NCBI GenBank assembly: GCA_003142255.1
Contig: PLLO01000017.1
Location: 6,363 to 70,362, forward strand
Direction: 5' to 3'
Source of the DNA: Bacteroidales bacterium
GTDB lineage: Bacteria; Bacteroidota; Bacteroidia; Bacteroidales; VadinHA17
Length of the DNA: 64,000 bases
The notes beneath the pieces are model-generated. The model was given only the letters and a program-made list of their open reading frames with translations. It ran no database searches and was not told the origin of the DNA. Positions 1 to 8,221 of this stretch are shown one piece after another; the first letter of the stretch is position 1, and every line of letters starts with the position of its first letter. Both the position numbers and the translations under genes were made by a program.

Positions 1-76
1 TTGCAACTGGACGGCAAAAACCGCGCCACCCCGCCGATGGCGGGGACGCTTACAACCTTTATTGCCGGGCCGTTAT
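1..76 (-). repeat. Left copy of inverted hairpin repeat bounding the accessory island
   Basis: Read on the minus strand this segment begins ATAAC, contains AATAAAGGTTGTAAGC, then a 7-bp hairpin (plus-strand arms 29-35 and 39-45), then CGGTTTTTGC. The same order of blocks occurs on the plus strand at 2226-2301, so the two copies are inverted around the HigBA island. The AATAAAGGTTRTAAGC block matches at 15 of 16 positions and CGGTTTTTGC is identical. The hairpin arms differ in sequence between the copies, but each copy still pairs. It could be an integron attC-like recombination site or a REP-type palindrome; no integrase is present in the window to decide. Confidence 0.6.
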
Positions 77-135
77 ATTTAAGCCAATAATCGACTATGA
101 TATAGACACTTTGACTTCAATTGCCTAAATATAAC
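72..135. repeat. Inverted pair of a 13-bp box (GTTATATTTAGGC type)
   Basis: The box at 72-84 (plus strand) and the box at 123-135 (minus strand) are inverted copies differing at one position, separated by 38 bp. A third box, identical to the second, lies at 1161-1173. They sit at the outer edges of the larger repeat and of the gene-poor stretch, as expected for boundary or recombination sites. Their function is unknown. Confidence 0.5.
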
Positions 136-195
136 TCCCAAAGCAAGGAATATTTATATATCTTAGTTGGCAGTAATATTATGAAGACCACACTT

Positions 196-284
196 AATAA
201 ATGAACAGAATGAATCCTAAGGTTGTTGTATTTAAGTAAAGATTTCAGAGTATCAATAAATGAATAGAATGAATCCTAAGGTTG
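196..284 (+). repeat. 30-bp direct repeat duplicating a translation start
   Basis: Bases 196-225 and 255-284 are direct copies with one mismatch (C206 against T265). Each contains the ATG and first codons of the downstream gene. The first copy runs into a stop and encodes only MNRMNPKVVVFK (201-239); the second copy continues as the full gene from 260. It is either a recent tandem duplication scar or a leader peptide made from the gene's own start. Confidence 0.75.
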
Positions 285-850
285 ATTTTTATTTTATTAA
301 AGCCCAAAAGTGGCAGAAAGAATTGGAGAAATTGAGAACAATCATTCTTGACTGTCAGCTGACCGAAGAATTGAAGTGGGGTGTTCCTTGTTACTCGTTT
401 CAGGAAAGTAACATAGTTTTAATACATGTATTTAAAGAATACTGTGCGCTTTTGTTTATCAAAGGTGCCTTGTTACATGATGACAATGGTATTCTAATCC
501 AACAAACGAAGAATGTGCAGGCGGGGCGCCAGATTCGTTTCACAAATGTTGGGGAAATAGTTGAGATGGAAACCATCTTGAAAGTCTATATTTATGAAGC
601 CATTGAAGTGGAAAAAGTCGGTTTGAAAGTGAATTTTAAAAAGACTACAGAATTCATCATTTCTGAAGAATTTCAAAATAAATTCGATGAAATCCCTGCC
701 TTGAAGACTGCTTTTGATGCATTGACGCCGGGACGGCAAAGAGCATACATTCTTTATTTTTCTGAACCCAAACAATCCAAAACTCGGGAGTCAAGGGTTG
801 AAAAATGTACGCAGCAAATTCTCAATGGAAAGGGATTAAATGATCAGTAA
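260..850 (+). CDS. DUF1801 / YdeI-OmdA family protein
   Basis: This 196-residue cytoplasmic protein has the two-part layout of the YdeI/OmpD-associated family. The N-terminal half (about 10-110) is DUF1801-like, with the typical W-G-x-P-x-Y signature at W40-G41-P43-Y45. The C-terminal part (about 150-190) is OmdA-like, with a TPGRQRAYILYF motif followed by basic residues. The biochemical role is not known for the family. The start at 260 lies inside the second copy of a 30-bp repeat; ATG269 in the same frame (MNPK) is equally possible. No signal peptide is visible. Genes of this type are common cargo of accessory islands, which fits the flanking repeats and the neighbouring toxin-antitoxin pair. 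Confidence 0.8.
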   Translation: MNRMNPKVDFYFIKAQKWQKELEKLRTIILDCQLTEELKWGVPCYSFQESNIVLIHVFKEYCALLFIKGALLHDDNGILIQQTKNVQAGRQIRFTNVGEIVEMETILKVYIYEAIEVEKVGLKVNFKKTTEFIISEEFQNKFDEIPALKTAFDALTPGRQRAYILYFSEPKQSKTRESRVEKCTQQILNGKGLNDQ

Positions 851-1558
851 ATTCGATGAGAAAATAAATCAATTAAACTTTAAGATATTACCTCACTTTG
901 CGTTCCGTTGACACCAAATGGACAGCCTGATTACAACAAGTTTAATTAGGACAAAATTGCAAATGAATGGTGGAAATGGACGAAATAAAAAATACTACTG
1001 CCAACAGGAATGGTAAACGTAATTAGCTTATCATGGTTTTTGCTGGGCTCTGAGTCACTTACCGGGATACATATCGGGTGACAAACCCGGACCTCTCCCC
1101 AGCTGTTAATCATTTAACACTACCATGACAATTAATCTATATCAGAAATCTTTAATCCTGGCCTAAATATAACACGGATGGTATGGGTAATTGCCTTCGG
1201 CAGCCCGGACAATTCAATTATCAGCCCCAAAGTCTATGGGAGAAAATTCACCCCACTTATCAAACTTTCGGTACCGTGACTGATCCTGCTGCCGTGACAA
1301 AGTCAATAGGGCTGCCGGCCGACGCTTCCGCCAGCTGGCGGATTATGGTTTTTGCATCGACGGCTGGACAATTTTATCATGACATGACAAATTCATACCA
1401 TTTATCGGGACTCAGCCATCTGGACAACTTTATCGTGACACGGAAATCCTGCCCACTTACTGGGACTTTGCAAAAACACATGCCAACCCTGACACAGACG
1501 GCAACTCAACTATACCACCGGGCCGTTATGCGTCATGCATGACAACTCCGTTTAAATA
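851..1558. other. Gene-poor stretch with degenerate inverted ends
   Basis: I see no convincing gene here. An open frame exists on the plus strand at 1183-1542 (119 residues), but its composition and lack of any recognisable fold argue against coding. The segment from about 1168 (ATAACACGGATGGTAT) to 1534 has loosely inverted ends: the minus strand from 1534 reads CATAACGGCCCGGTGGTAT. Short phrases such as 'tttatcrtgac' and 'ccrtgac' recur inside. A perfect 16-bp palindrome lies at 1327-1342. It may be a decayed cassette or a repeat-derived spacer. Confidence 0.5.
1327..1342. repeat. 16-bp palindrome TCCGCCAGCTGGCGGA
   Basis: This is a perfect palindrome. A near-identical sequence with one base changed (TCCGCCGGCTGGCGGA) interrupts a tRNA-like relic at 29782-29797. 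That suggests a dispersed hairpin element rather than a local regulatory site. Confidence 0.7.
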
Positions 1559-1590
1559 TTTGGCAGTTTAATCCAGAATACTTATCTTTG
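1559..1590 (+). promoter_or_regulatory. Bacteroidota-type promoter of higBA
   Basis: TTTG at 1559-1562 and TATCTTTG at 1583-1590 are separated by 20 bp, matching the -33/-7 consensus of the phylum. The predicted transcription start near 1597 leaves a short leader before the higB ATG at 1614. Confidence 0.75.
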
Positions 1591-1613
1591 CCGTTAGTAA
1601 CGCGATACGTAAT

Positions 1614-1898
1614 ATGATTATCTCTTTTGGATCCAAGGATACTGAGAAAATTTGGAACGGTGACAGAGTTAAAAATCTACCACATGAGATACAACAAATT
1701 GGGAGACGAAAACTTAGAATGCTCAACAACTCACAAAATCTTCTTGACTTGAGAATTCCGCCTTCCAACAAACTTGAGAAACTATCAGGTAAGATGAGTG
1801 ATTTTTACAGCATCCGGATCAATGACCAATGGAGAATTGTATTCAAATGGGATGATGGAAATGCATCTGAAGTAACGATTATTGATTATCATAAATAA
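1614..1898 (+). CDS. higB: HigB-type toxin (RelE superfamily mRNA interferase)
   Basis: This 94-residue protein matches the HigB/RelE toxin family in length and layout. It begins with MIISFGSKDTEKIW, has a basic central helix (about 28-45) and ends in beta strands carrying Y-x-I-R-I-N-D-Q-W-R-I-V-F and a terminal DYHK, where family catalytic residues lie. HigB toxins cleave mRNA on the ribosome when free of antitoxin. The gene starts 24 bp after a good promoter and precedes higA by 6 bp, in the toxin-first order characteristic of higBA modules. Repression by the HigA-HigB complex at this promoter is expected from the family. The pair sits in an island bounded by inverted repeats. Confidence 0.92.
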   Translation: MIISFGSKDTEKIWNGDRVKNLPHEIQQIGRRKLRMLNNSQNLLDLRIPPSNKLEKLSGKMSDFYSIRINDQWRIVFKWDDGNASEVTIIDYHK

Positions 1899-1904
1899 AG
1901 TAAT

Positions 1905-2204
1905 ATGGGAAAGTTATCAAATATTCATCCCGGTGAGGTTCTTCTCGAAGAATTCCTCAAACCCATGAACATATCTGCGTACAGACTTTCAAAAGACCTT
2001 GGAATTCCTCAAACCAGGACCTCTGAAATAATTAAAGGACATAGGAGCATTACTGCTGACACTGCCATAAGACTTAGCTACTACTTTGGCAACTCTGCCA
2101 AATTCTGGTTAGGACTTCAGAATGACTTTGACCTTGAGGAGGAGAAAAAAACAAAAGCAGGTGATTTCAAAAAAATTAAAAAGATTAAGGAACATGCTGC
2201 TTAA
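1905..2204 (+). CDS. higA: HigA-type antitoxin, XRE helix-turn-helix
   Basis: This 99-residue protein has a helix-turn-helix of the XRE/HigA class at about residues 20-75, including YRLSKDLGIPQTRTSEI as the DNA-contacting part and the family's AIRLSYYFGNSAKFWLGLQ segment. The start MGKLSNIHPGEVLLEEFL is the usual HigA opening. It should neutralise HigB by direct binding and repress the operon promoter at 1559-1590. The C-terminus is lysine-rich and probably flexible. It is translated from the same message as higB, 6 bp downstream. Confidence 0.92.
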   Translation: MGKLSNIHPGEVLLEEFLKPMNISAYRLSKDLGIPQTRTSEIIKGHRSITADTAIRLSYYFGNSAKFWLGLQNDFDLEEEKKTKAGDFKKIKKIKEHAA

Positions 2205-2225
2205 AATTAAAATAAGCACGAACAC

Positions 2226-2301
2226 ATAACACGGATAATAAAGGTTATAAGCTTCCCGCTTTTTTCACAAAAAGCGGGACAGGTGTCACGGTTTTTGCAA
2301 C
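2226..2301 (+). repeat. Right copy of inverted hairpin repeat
   Basis: This is the counterpart of the repeat at 1-76, in opposite orientation. It has ATAAC, AATAAAGGTTATAAGC, a 9-bp hairpin (arms 2255-2263 and 2270-2278) and CGGTTTTTGC in the same order. It starts 22 bp after the higA stop and closes the accessory island. Confidence 0.6.
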
Positions 2302-2407
2302 TGTTCCTACTATTGAGACAAGAACTTAATCAGAGTTCACTTTCGCTATAAGAGAAGCATGGATTAAAATATTTACCTGGGATAAAGCATGACTCCCAAT
2401 ACATCTT

Positions 2408-2441
2408 AAACCCCGGAATTAATTCCGGGGTTTGTTTTTTT
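2408..2441 (+). terminator. Rho-independent terminator
   Basis: A perfect 26-bp palindrome (2408-2433, GC core CCCCGGAATT/AATTCCGGGG) is followed by TTTGTTTTTTTC. It ends plus-strand transcription from the island. It also shows that an in-frame start at 2432 cannot be the real start of the next gene. Confidence 0.85.
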
Positions 2442-2530
2442 CAATAAATCAGTTAGAGATAAATTCTTATCCTCTGAAAACCAACTTATTCTTTAATTTA
2501 GGAGCTTTATTTATTTTCAACCGCTTATCT

Positions 2531-3961
2531 ATGGCTAATCAAAGAAATTTGGTCAGGACACTTGGCTTAAGTTATGTTATCATTTTTGTGGTTGCAAACA
2601 TCATCGGATCAGGTGTATATAAAAAGATCGCTCCGATGGCTGCCGAACTTCACTCTTCGGTGTGGATACTGATGGCATGGATTATCGCAGGGATTATCAC
2701 CATTTTTGGTGCGTTGAGTAATGCTGAAGTAGCCGGGTTACTGGCCGATACAGGTGGGGAATTTGTCTACTTTAAAAAAATTTACAATAATTTTTTCGCA
2801 TTCTTATATGGCTGGTCGCTATTTACAGTCATTCAAACTGCAACTATCTCCTCATTGGCCTATGTTTTTGCCCAATCGTTGAACAACATCATTCCCATAC
2901 CAGAAATTTTTTCCTCCCTGCAAAATCTAACCATAGGAGGCGTTTTCTATCCTTTTCAGGACTTTGGGATCAAACTAACCGCTATTCTGCTTATTTTACT
3001 TTTAACAAGCCTTAATATTTCAGGTTTAAAAAGTGGGGCATGGTTCAGCAAAGCCATCTTGTGGCTGGTATTCATTGGGCTCTTTCTGATTGTTTTCTTC
3101 GGGTTGACCAGCAATGTTGTAAAACCTGCAAATTTCATGGATATTAGAGATTTAACAAGAGGAACCGTTACGCTCTCCTCTTTTTTCACGGCGATGCTTG
3201 CTGCTTTTTGGGCATATCAGGGATGGGTTTCTGTCGGATTTATTGGCGGTGAAGTTAAAGATGCAACCCGGAACATCCCGAAAGGAATCGTGATCGGTGT
3301 TTTTATAGTGATCTTTATTTATCTTCTAGTTAATGTGACATATCTCTCTCTTTTGTCTATTCCTCAACTGGAACAAATTCATGCATCAGGCAATCAGATT
3401 GCTGCTGTTGAGGCAGTCAGAAGTTTTTGGGGAAAAGGAGGAGTAATATTTATTTCGTTGCTGATTCTGTTTACCACGCTAGGATGCACCAATGCCAGTA
3501 TTCTCACAGGTGCCCGTCCCTATTATGCGATGGGTCGCAACAGGCTTTTCTTCCCTGGTATCGGAAAATTGAACAAGATCAATGTCCCCGGTAATTCGCT
3601 TTTGTGGCAGGGGATATGGGCCTCGGTGCTGGTTCTGTCAGGAACTTTCGATCAGTTGACCGATATGATTATTTTTGCTGTATTTATATTTTACGGAGCC
3701 ACATCCCTGGGCGTATTTATTTTACGCCGCAAGATGCCCGATGCTTACCGTCCTTACAAAGTCTGGGGGTATCCGGTTGTACCGGCAATCTTCATCATTT
3801 TTTGCATATGTTTGTTTTTCAATACTATAATTACCCGGCCACGAGAAGCAGCCATAGGAATGATCCTAATTTTGTCCGGTATTCCAGTCTATCTTTTACT
3901 GCAAAGAAAATATTCAAAAAGAAATGATAAGGGAATTGAGAAGGAGAATATCTATAAGTAA
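2531..3961 (+). CDS. APC-superfamily amino-acid permease
   Basis: This 476-residue inner-membrane protein has about 12 hydrophobic segments and the APC opening LVRTLGLSYVIIFVVANIIG with the flexible G-S-G-V-Y break in helix 1. The family exchanges or imports amino acids, usually coupled to protons. The substrate cannot be read from the sequence. The frame extends upstream to 2432, but that point lies inside a terminator, so ATG2531 (MANQRN) is preferred. The C-terminus is short and charged. The gene precedes a murein-peptide processing group in the same direction, so uptake of amino acids or dipeptides released there is a possible but unproven role. Confidence 0.88.
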   Translation: MANQRNLVRTLGLSYVIIFVVANIIGSGVYKKIAPMAAELHSSVWILMAWIIAGIITIFGALSNAEVAGLLADTGGEFVYFKKIYNNFFAFLYGWSLFTVIQTATISSLAYVFAQSLNNIIPIPEIFSSLQNLTIGGVFYPFQDFGIKLTAILLILLLTSLNISGLKSGAWFSKAILWLVFIGLFLIVFFGLTSNVVKPANFMDIRDLTRGTVTLSSFFTAMLAAFWAYQGWVSVGFIGGEVKDATRNIPKGIVIGVFIVIFIYLLVNVTYLSLLSIPQLEQIHASGNQIAAVEAVRSFWGKGGVIFISLLILFTTLGCTNASILTGARPYYAMGRNRLFFPGIGKLNKINVPGNSLLWQGIWASVLVLSGTFDQLTDMIIFAVFIFYGATSLGVFILRRKMPDAYRPYKVWGYPVVPAIFIIFCICLFFNTIITRPREAAIGMILILSGIPVYLLLQRKYSKRNDKGIEKENIYK

Positions 3962-3992
3962 AAAGATTCGGGAAGTGGAAGTATTTAAATAA

Positions 3993-4023
3993 TTGCTGAC
4001 TTAAAACAATTCCCTTATTTTTG
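3993..4023 (+). promoter_or_regulatory. Promoter of the murein-peptide gene group
   Basis: TTG at 3993-3995 and TATTTTTG at 4016-4023 are spaced by 20 bp, 23 bp before the ATG at 4046. The -33 box is one base short of the full TTTG. Confidence 0.5.
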
Positions 4024-4045
4024 TAGCTCGATATTTAATCCTGTA

Positions 4046-5002
4046 ATGAAGGATTTTTATAAAAAAATCGGTTCCCTGTTTCTGTTGCTTTGTGCCGGGA
4101 CAATTGTGATGGCTCAGACATTGTCGGATAAAACCTGGGCATTGACTACGTTGTCGGTATCGAACTTACGCGCCCAGCCTGACCATGCTTCTGAACTGGT
4201 TTCACAGACCCTGATGGGAACCCCCTTAAAAGTATTGGACTACAACGATAAATGGTACCGGGTTCAAACACCCGAACACTATATTGGCTGGATGGATAGC
4301 AGTGGTTTGCAGCAGTTCTCTGCAAAAGAGATGGAATACTGGAAAAAATCAGGCCGTTATTTTTATAATCATCTTTCTGGCTCCGCTTACGATGCTCCAA
4401 CCTTAAAAGGCAATGTTGTAACCGATCTTGTTCTTGGCGACCTATTCGAGGTTGAATCAAGAGTTAAAGGATTTTTAAAAATAAGGATTCCCGATGGCCG
4501 TAGTGGATATGTTAGAAAAGCCGACTGTATTTCTTTTGATGATTGGAGCTATTCGCAACCAAATGTTCAGTCTATTTTGTCGTTTGCCAGGCAAATGATG
4601 GGTTCTCCTTATTTGTGGGGAGGAACTTCAAGCAAAGCGGTCGATTGTTCGGGTTTTGTGAAACTGGTTTACTATACTCAAGGAATTATCCTCGCCCGCG
4701 ATGCAGATCAGCAAGCCATGTATGGAAAACCGGTTGATTTCAGCAACATGAACAACCTGCAACCCGGAGATCTGCTCTTTTTCGGAACCTCAGCACAACA
4801 TATCACCCATGTGGGCATTTATCTGGGAAAAGGTAATTTCATTCATTCTTCAGGTAGGGTGCATATCAGTAGTATTGATCCCAGCGATCCGAAATACGAC
4901 GTTAACCGGAAAAACGTAGCTGCTTGTAGAATCCTGAATTCACTGAATACCGAAGGAATTGTCAGGGTGAAAGATCATCCCTGGTATACAGTTCAGCCTT
5001 AA
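4046..5002 (+). CDS. Secreted NlpC/P60 (C40) peptidase with bacterial SH3 domains
   Basis: This 318-residue protein has a signal peptide ending near residue 24 (VMAQ), two SH3b-like segments (about 28-90 and 100-165) and a C-terminal NlpC/P60 domain (about 172-310). The catalytic residues are recognisable: Cys201 in VDCSGFVK, His255 in HITHVGIYL and His267 in FIHSSG. The layout matches gamma-D-glutamyl-L-diamino acid endopeptidases (YkfC or dipeptidyl peptidase VI type), which cut L-Ala-D-Glu from murein peptides. The next gene, 11 bp downstream, is an Ala-Glu epimerase acting on that product, which supports the specificity. A promoter-like sequence lies just upstream. Confidence 0.9.
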   Translation: MKDFYKKIGSLFLLLCAGTIVMAQTLSDKTWALTTLSVSNLRAQPDHASELVSQTLMGTPLKVLDYNDKWYRVQTPEHYIGWMDSSGLQQFSAKEMEYWKKSGRYFYNHLSGSAYDAPTLKGNVVTDLVLGDLFEVESRVKGFLKIRIPDGRSGYVRKADCISFDDWSYSQPNVQSILSFARQMMGSPYLWGGTSSKAVDCSGFVKLVYYTQGIILARDADQQAMYGKPVDFSNMNNLQPGDLLFFGTSAQHITHVGIYLGKGNFIHSSGRVHISSIDPSDPKYDVNRKNVAACRILNSLNTEGIVRVKDHPWYTVQP

Positions 5003-5013
5003 TCGATCTATTT

Positions 5014-6162
5014 ATGAAAACCAACCGCCGCAAATTTATACGAACTACAGGATTGTTAGCTCTGGTTGGGATAACCGGAGTGGAAACGCTGTTTGCAGCC
5101 TCCGAAAAGAAGACCATTCGTACTTCGAAAAAGGGCTTGTCGCTAAGCTTTTTGCCTTACGACTTACAACTGCGCCATACTTTCACTTTAGCAAACAGTT
5201 CACGGAATAACACGCCCGACGTGCTCACCCGCATTGAGATTGATGGAGTTGTTGGTTATGGCGAAGCCTCGATGCCACCATACCTGGGAGAGAACATAGA
5301 AACCGCCACCCGTTTCCTTACATCGCTGGATTTGGGCCAGTTTAAGGACCCATTTCAGATGGACAACATCTTGAAGTATGTCGATTCTGTTATGCCGGGA
5401 AATACCGCCGCAAAAGCTGCTGTGGATATTGCATTGCACGATCTGGTTGGTAAGCTGATGAAGCAACCCTGGTATAAAATCTGGGGGTTCGATCCGTCGG
5501 ATACACCCAACACCTCATTTACCATTGGCATCGATACACCCGAGGTAGTCAAACAAAAAGTAACTGAAGCTGCTCCGTTTAAAATACTAAAGGTAAAACT
5601 AGGACTGTCAACCGACCGCCAGATGATCGAAACAATCCGTTCCGTAACCGACCGTCCATTGTGTGTAGATGTGAACCAGGGCTGGACCGACCGCGTAAAA
5701 GCACTTGAAATGATCCACTGGCTGAAGGAGAAAGGGGTTGTGTTTGTGGAGCAGCCCATGCCAAAAACGGCTATCGACGATATGGCATGGCTGACGCAAA
5801 ACAGTCCGCTACCTACTATTGCCGATGAATCATGTCAACGATTACCCGACGTGATGAAGGTACACGGCGTTTACAACGGTATTAACATTAAACTGATGAA
5901 ATGCACCGGGATGCGCGAAGCTCACCAAATGTTGACGTTGGCCCGTTCACTGGATATGAAAGTGATGATAGGTTGCATGACAGAAACCTCGTGTGCCATA
6001 TCTGCAGCAGCACAACTGGCACCTAAAGCAGACTGGGCCGACCTCGACGGTAACCTGCTCATTTCAAACGATCCTTACTCCGGGATGCAAATAGTTGATG
6101 GCAAAGTGACGTTGGTTGATAAACCGGGGATCGGGGTGAAGGAAGTGAAGCAGGTGTTTTAG
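5014..6162 (+). CDS. L-Ala-D/L-Glu (dipeptide) epimerase, Tat-exported
   Basis: This 382-residue enolase-superfamily enzyme inverts the glutamate of L-Ala-D-Glu from murein so that ordinary peptidases can use it. The acid/base lysines are visible as Lys195 (KVKLG) and Lys293 (NIKLMK). The metal ligands are Asp219, Glu246 and Asp271, and the dipeptide-binding D-x-D is Asp343/Asp345. The N-terminus NRRKFIRTTGLLALVG is a twin-arginine signal, so the folded enzyme is probably exported to the periplasm, unlike the cytoplasmic YcjG and YkfB. The gene lies 11 bp after the peptidase that should supply its substrate. Confidence 0.9.
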   Translation: MKTNRRKFIRTTGLLALVGITGVETLFAASEKKTIRTSKKGLSLSFLPYDLQLRHTFTLANSSRNNTPDVLTRIEIDGVVGYGEASMPPYLGENIETATRFLTSLDLGQFKDPFQMDNILKYVDSVMPGNTAAKAAVDIALHDLVGKLMKQPWYKIWGFDPSDTPNTSFTIGIDTPEVVKQKVTEAAPFKILKVKLGLSTDRQMIETIRSVTDRPLCVDVNQGWTDRVKALEMIHWLKEKGVVFVEQPMPKTAIDDMAWLTQNSPLPTIADESCQRLPDVMKVHGVYNGINIKLMKCTGMREAHQMLTLARSLDMKVMIGCMTETSCAISAAAQLAPKADWADLDGNLLISNDPYSGMQIVDGKVTLVDKPGIGVKEVKQVF

Positions 6163-6202
6163 AAAGAAAATAGTTTATGTAAAAAATGCAGCCATAATAA
6201 CC

Positions 6203-8086
6203 ATGGTTAAAATATATATTCGTTCGCTGCTTTTTGGTCTGATTATTCCTGTAATATTCAATAGCTTAGTAGCCTGTGGCAATAACAATCAGACAGGTAA
6301 GAGAGGACTGAAATCTTCAGGAAAATCAGATTCAGGACAAGAGAGCGATACTCAAGATAAGTACAATCCGGTTAATGCCATGCTGGTTTTACCAGGAAAT
6401 CCGGCTCCCGGGGAAGGTTTTCGTATTCTGGCCACAGGGGTAAGAAGCATCCGGAAAGCGAAGATCATTATCAGCGGTCAGTCGGGTATTTTAGAATCGC
6501 TGAATAGTAAAACCGGCGAGGAATTGCCTTGTTGGCGGATAGCTGATTTTGCCGGAAGTCCTGCAGGTAAATATAAGGCTACCCTGATTATGGATAAAAA
6601 GGAGGTCAGTAATCTGGAGTTTGTAATTTCTCTGAGGAAGGTGACTCCCTCGAATAGTGTAGTATGGAAAACTACCCGTGGTTGGGACAGCGGCATGGAG
6701 ACGATTTATTCTTCCTGGATAAACGCTTTGTTTAAAGGTTGTGACGAGCAGTCTTCGTGGTCAGCTCTCCAGGAGGTAACCCAGAATCAGGATCGTAATT
6801 TCCTTTACAACTACCTCTCCCTGAGAGAAGATGACCCGGAAGGGAAAAACAGGGTTATCATGGAACCTGACTGTGCCGATAATCCTTTTTGCCTGAGGGC
6901 CTATTTTGCATGGAAGCTGGGACTCCCGTTTGGTTATCATATATGCGACAGGGGTTATGTAGGACACAATCCCCAAACAGGTCAATGGATCACCAATGAA
7001 ACTTCCTCTTCAAAAAACAATCCGGTACTGGCATTCAATTCCTTTTTAAGATCAATTATGGACGGTGTCCATTCAGGTACAGCTCGTACTGCTCTCGACA
7101 ATGAGAATTCCGATTATTATCCTGTTTCACTTAAACGGGGAGCCCTGCGTCCCGGAACCGTTTATGCTGATCCTTATGGGCACACGCTGATACTCGTAAG
7201 CTGGGTGCCACAAACTAAAGACCATCCGGGACTGCTTCTTGCAGCAGATGCCCAACCCGATAATACGATAGCAATCAAACGGTTTTGGAAGGGTAATTTT
7301 CTTTTTAACACTTCCGAAGTGGTCGGGGAACCAGGATTTAAGGCTTTTCGTCCTATTTCATTTGATAATGGTAAGCTGAGTCTGATGCAAAACGAAGCGC
7401 TGAACGCATCAGCCGGGTTCGCACCCTTTTCGCTACAGCAGCGAAGAATGGAAAGCGAGGTTTTCTATCTCGTTATGGACCGATTAATCAATCCGGAGCC
7501 GCTTGACCCTGAAGATGCGCTGATGGACCTGATTCAGGCTCTTCATGAGCAGCTATTGGTTCGTGTCAAATCGGTGGCTAATGGCGAAGCCTATCTCAAA
7601 TCACATCCGGGAACTGTGATTCCTATGCCGTCAAATGCCAACGGTATTTTTCAGGCCGGTGGCCAATGGGAAGATTTTTCAACACCTAACCGCGATTTAA
7701 GACTTCTGATTGCTATGGATGCGGTACTTGGTTTCCCTAACCGGATTGCCAGTTCACCCAAAGACTTTAAGATCTCAAAATTAAGCTCTCCGGAAGACAT
7801 TAAGAATAAACTTCAGTCACTCCTAGATAAGAAGGTTTCCGAACTTACAATAAGTTATACCCGTTCAGATGGTTCATCTAAAGAACTAACTGTAGCGGAA
7901 ATCCTTAAAAGAAGAGATGCCTTTGAGATGGCTTATAATCCTAATGATGGAATTGAAATACGCTGGGGCGCACCTGAGAATAGTGACGAAAGAGCTACAT
8001 GCCATCGTCAGGCTCCTTTAAACCAGCAAAAAACGATGCAATCAGTACGAAAATGGTTTAATAAGCGGTTGCATCCCCCAACATAA
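6203..8086 (+). CDS. Large lipoprotein of unknown function, possible transglutaminase-like fold
   Basis: I do not recognise a named family in this 627-residue protein. It has a lipoprotein signal with lipobox LVAC (Cys25), followed by a charged linker to about residue 55. Residues about 60-145 look like a beta-sandwich. The middle contains DCADNPFCLRAYFAWKLGLP (Cys230), DPYGHTLILV (His327) and LLLAADAQPD (Asp349). The order Cys-His-Asp with an aromatic helix after Cys is what transglutaminase- or NlpC-like cysteine enzymes show. The gene is 41 bp after the epimerase and in the same direction, so a role in periplasmic murein-peptide handling is plausible. The catalytic assignment is inference. 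Confidence 0.7.
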   Translation: MVKIYIRSLLFGLIIPVIFNSLVACGNNNQTGKRGLKSSGKSDSGQESDTQDKYNPVNAMLVLPGNPAPGEGFRILATGVRSIRKAKIIISGQSGILESLNSKTGEELPCWRIADFAGSPAGKYKATLIMDKKEVSNLEFVISLRKVTPSNSVVWKTTRGWDSGMETIYSSWINALFKGCDEQSSWSALQEVTQNQDRNFLYNYLSLREDDPEGKNRVIMEPDCADNPFCLRAYFAWKLGLPFGYHICDRGYVGHNPQTGQWITNETSSSKNNPVLAFNSFLRSIMDGVHSGTARTALDNENSDYYPVSLKRGALRPGTVYADPYGHTLILVSWVPQTKDHPGLLLAADAQPDNTIAIKRFWKGNFLFNTSEVVGEPGFKAFRPISFDNGKLSLMQNEALNASAGFAPFSLQQRRMESEVFYLVMDRLINPEPLDPEDALMDLIQALHEQLLVRVKSVANGEAYLKSHPGTVIPMPSNANGIFQAGGQWEDFSTPNRDLRLLIAMDAVLGFPNRIASSPKDFKISKLSSPEDIKNKLQSLLDKKVSELTISYTRSDGSSKELTVAEILKRRDAFEMAYNPNDGIEIRWGAPENSDERATCHRQAPLNQQKTMQSVRKWFNKRLHPPT

Positions 8087-8221
8087 AAGAGATTACAATA
8101 TGCGCTGTGATCATCTTCATGGGATTCTAGACCAGGGCGTCCCTATTGCGAAAACAAGAAATATATTGGAAGTATTTAACAACCATTAAAGAGTGTGTGT
8201 TAAACGATAAAATTAACTGCT

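Noticed and set aside
1183-1542. 119-residue open frame on the plus strand
   Set aside because: No recognisable fold, unusual composition, and the stretch has repeat-like inverted ends and a central palindrome; treated as non-coding.
2432-2530. N-terminal extension of the APC permease
   Set aside because: The extended start lies inside a strong terminator hairpin; ATG2531 gives the normal family N-terminus.
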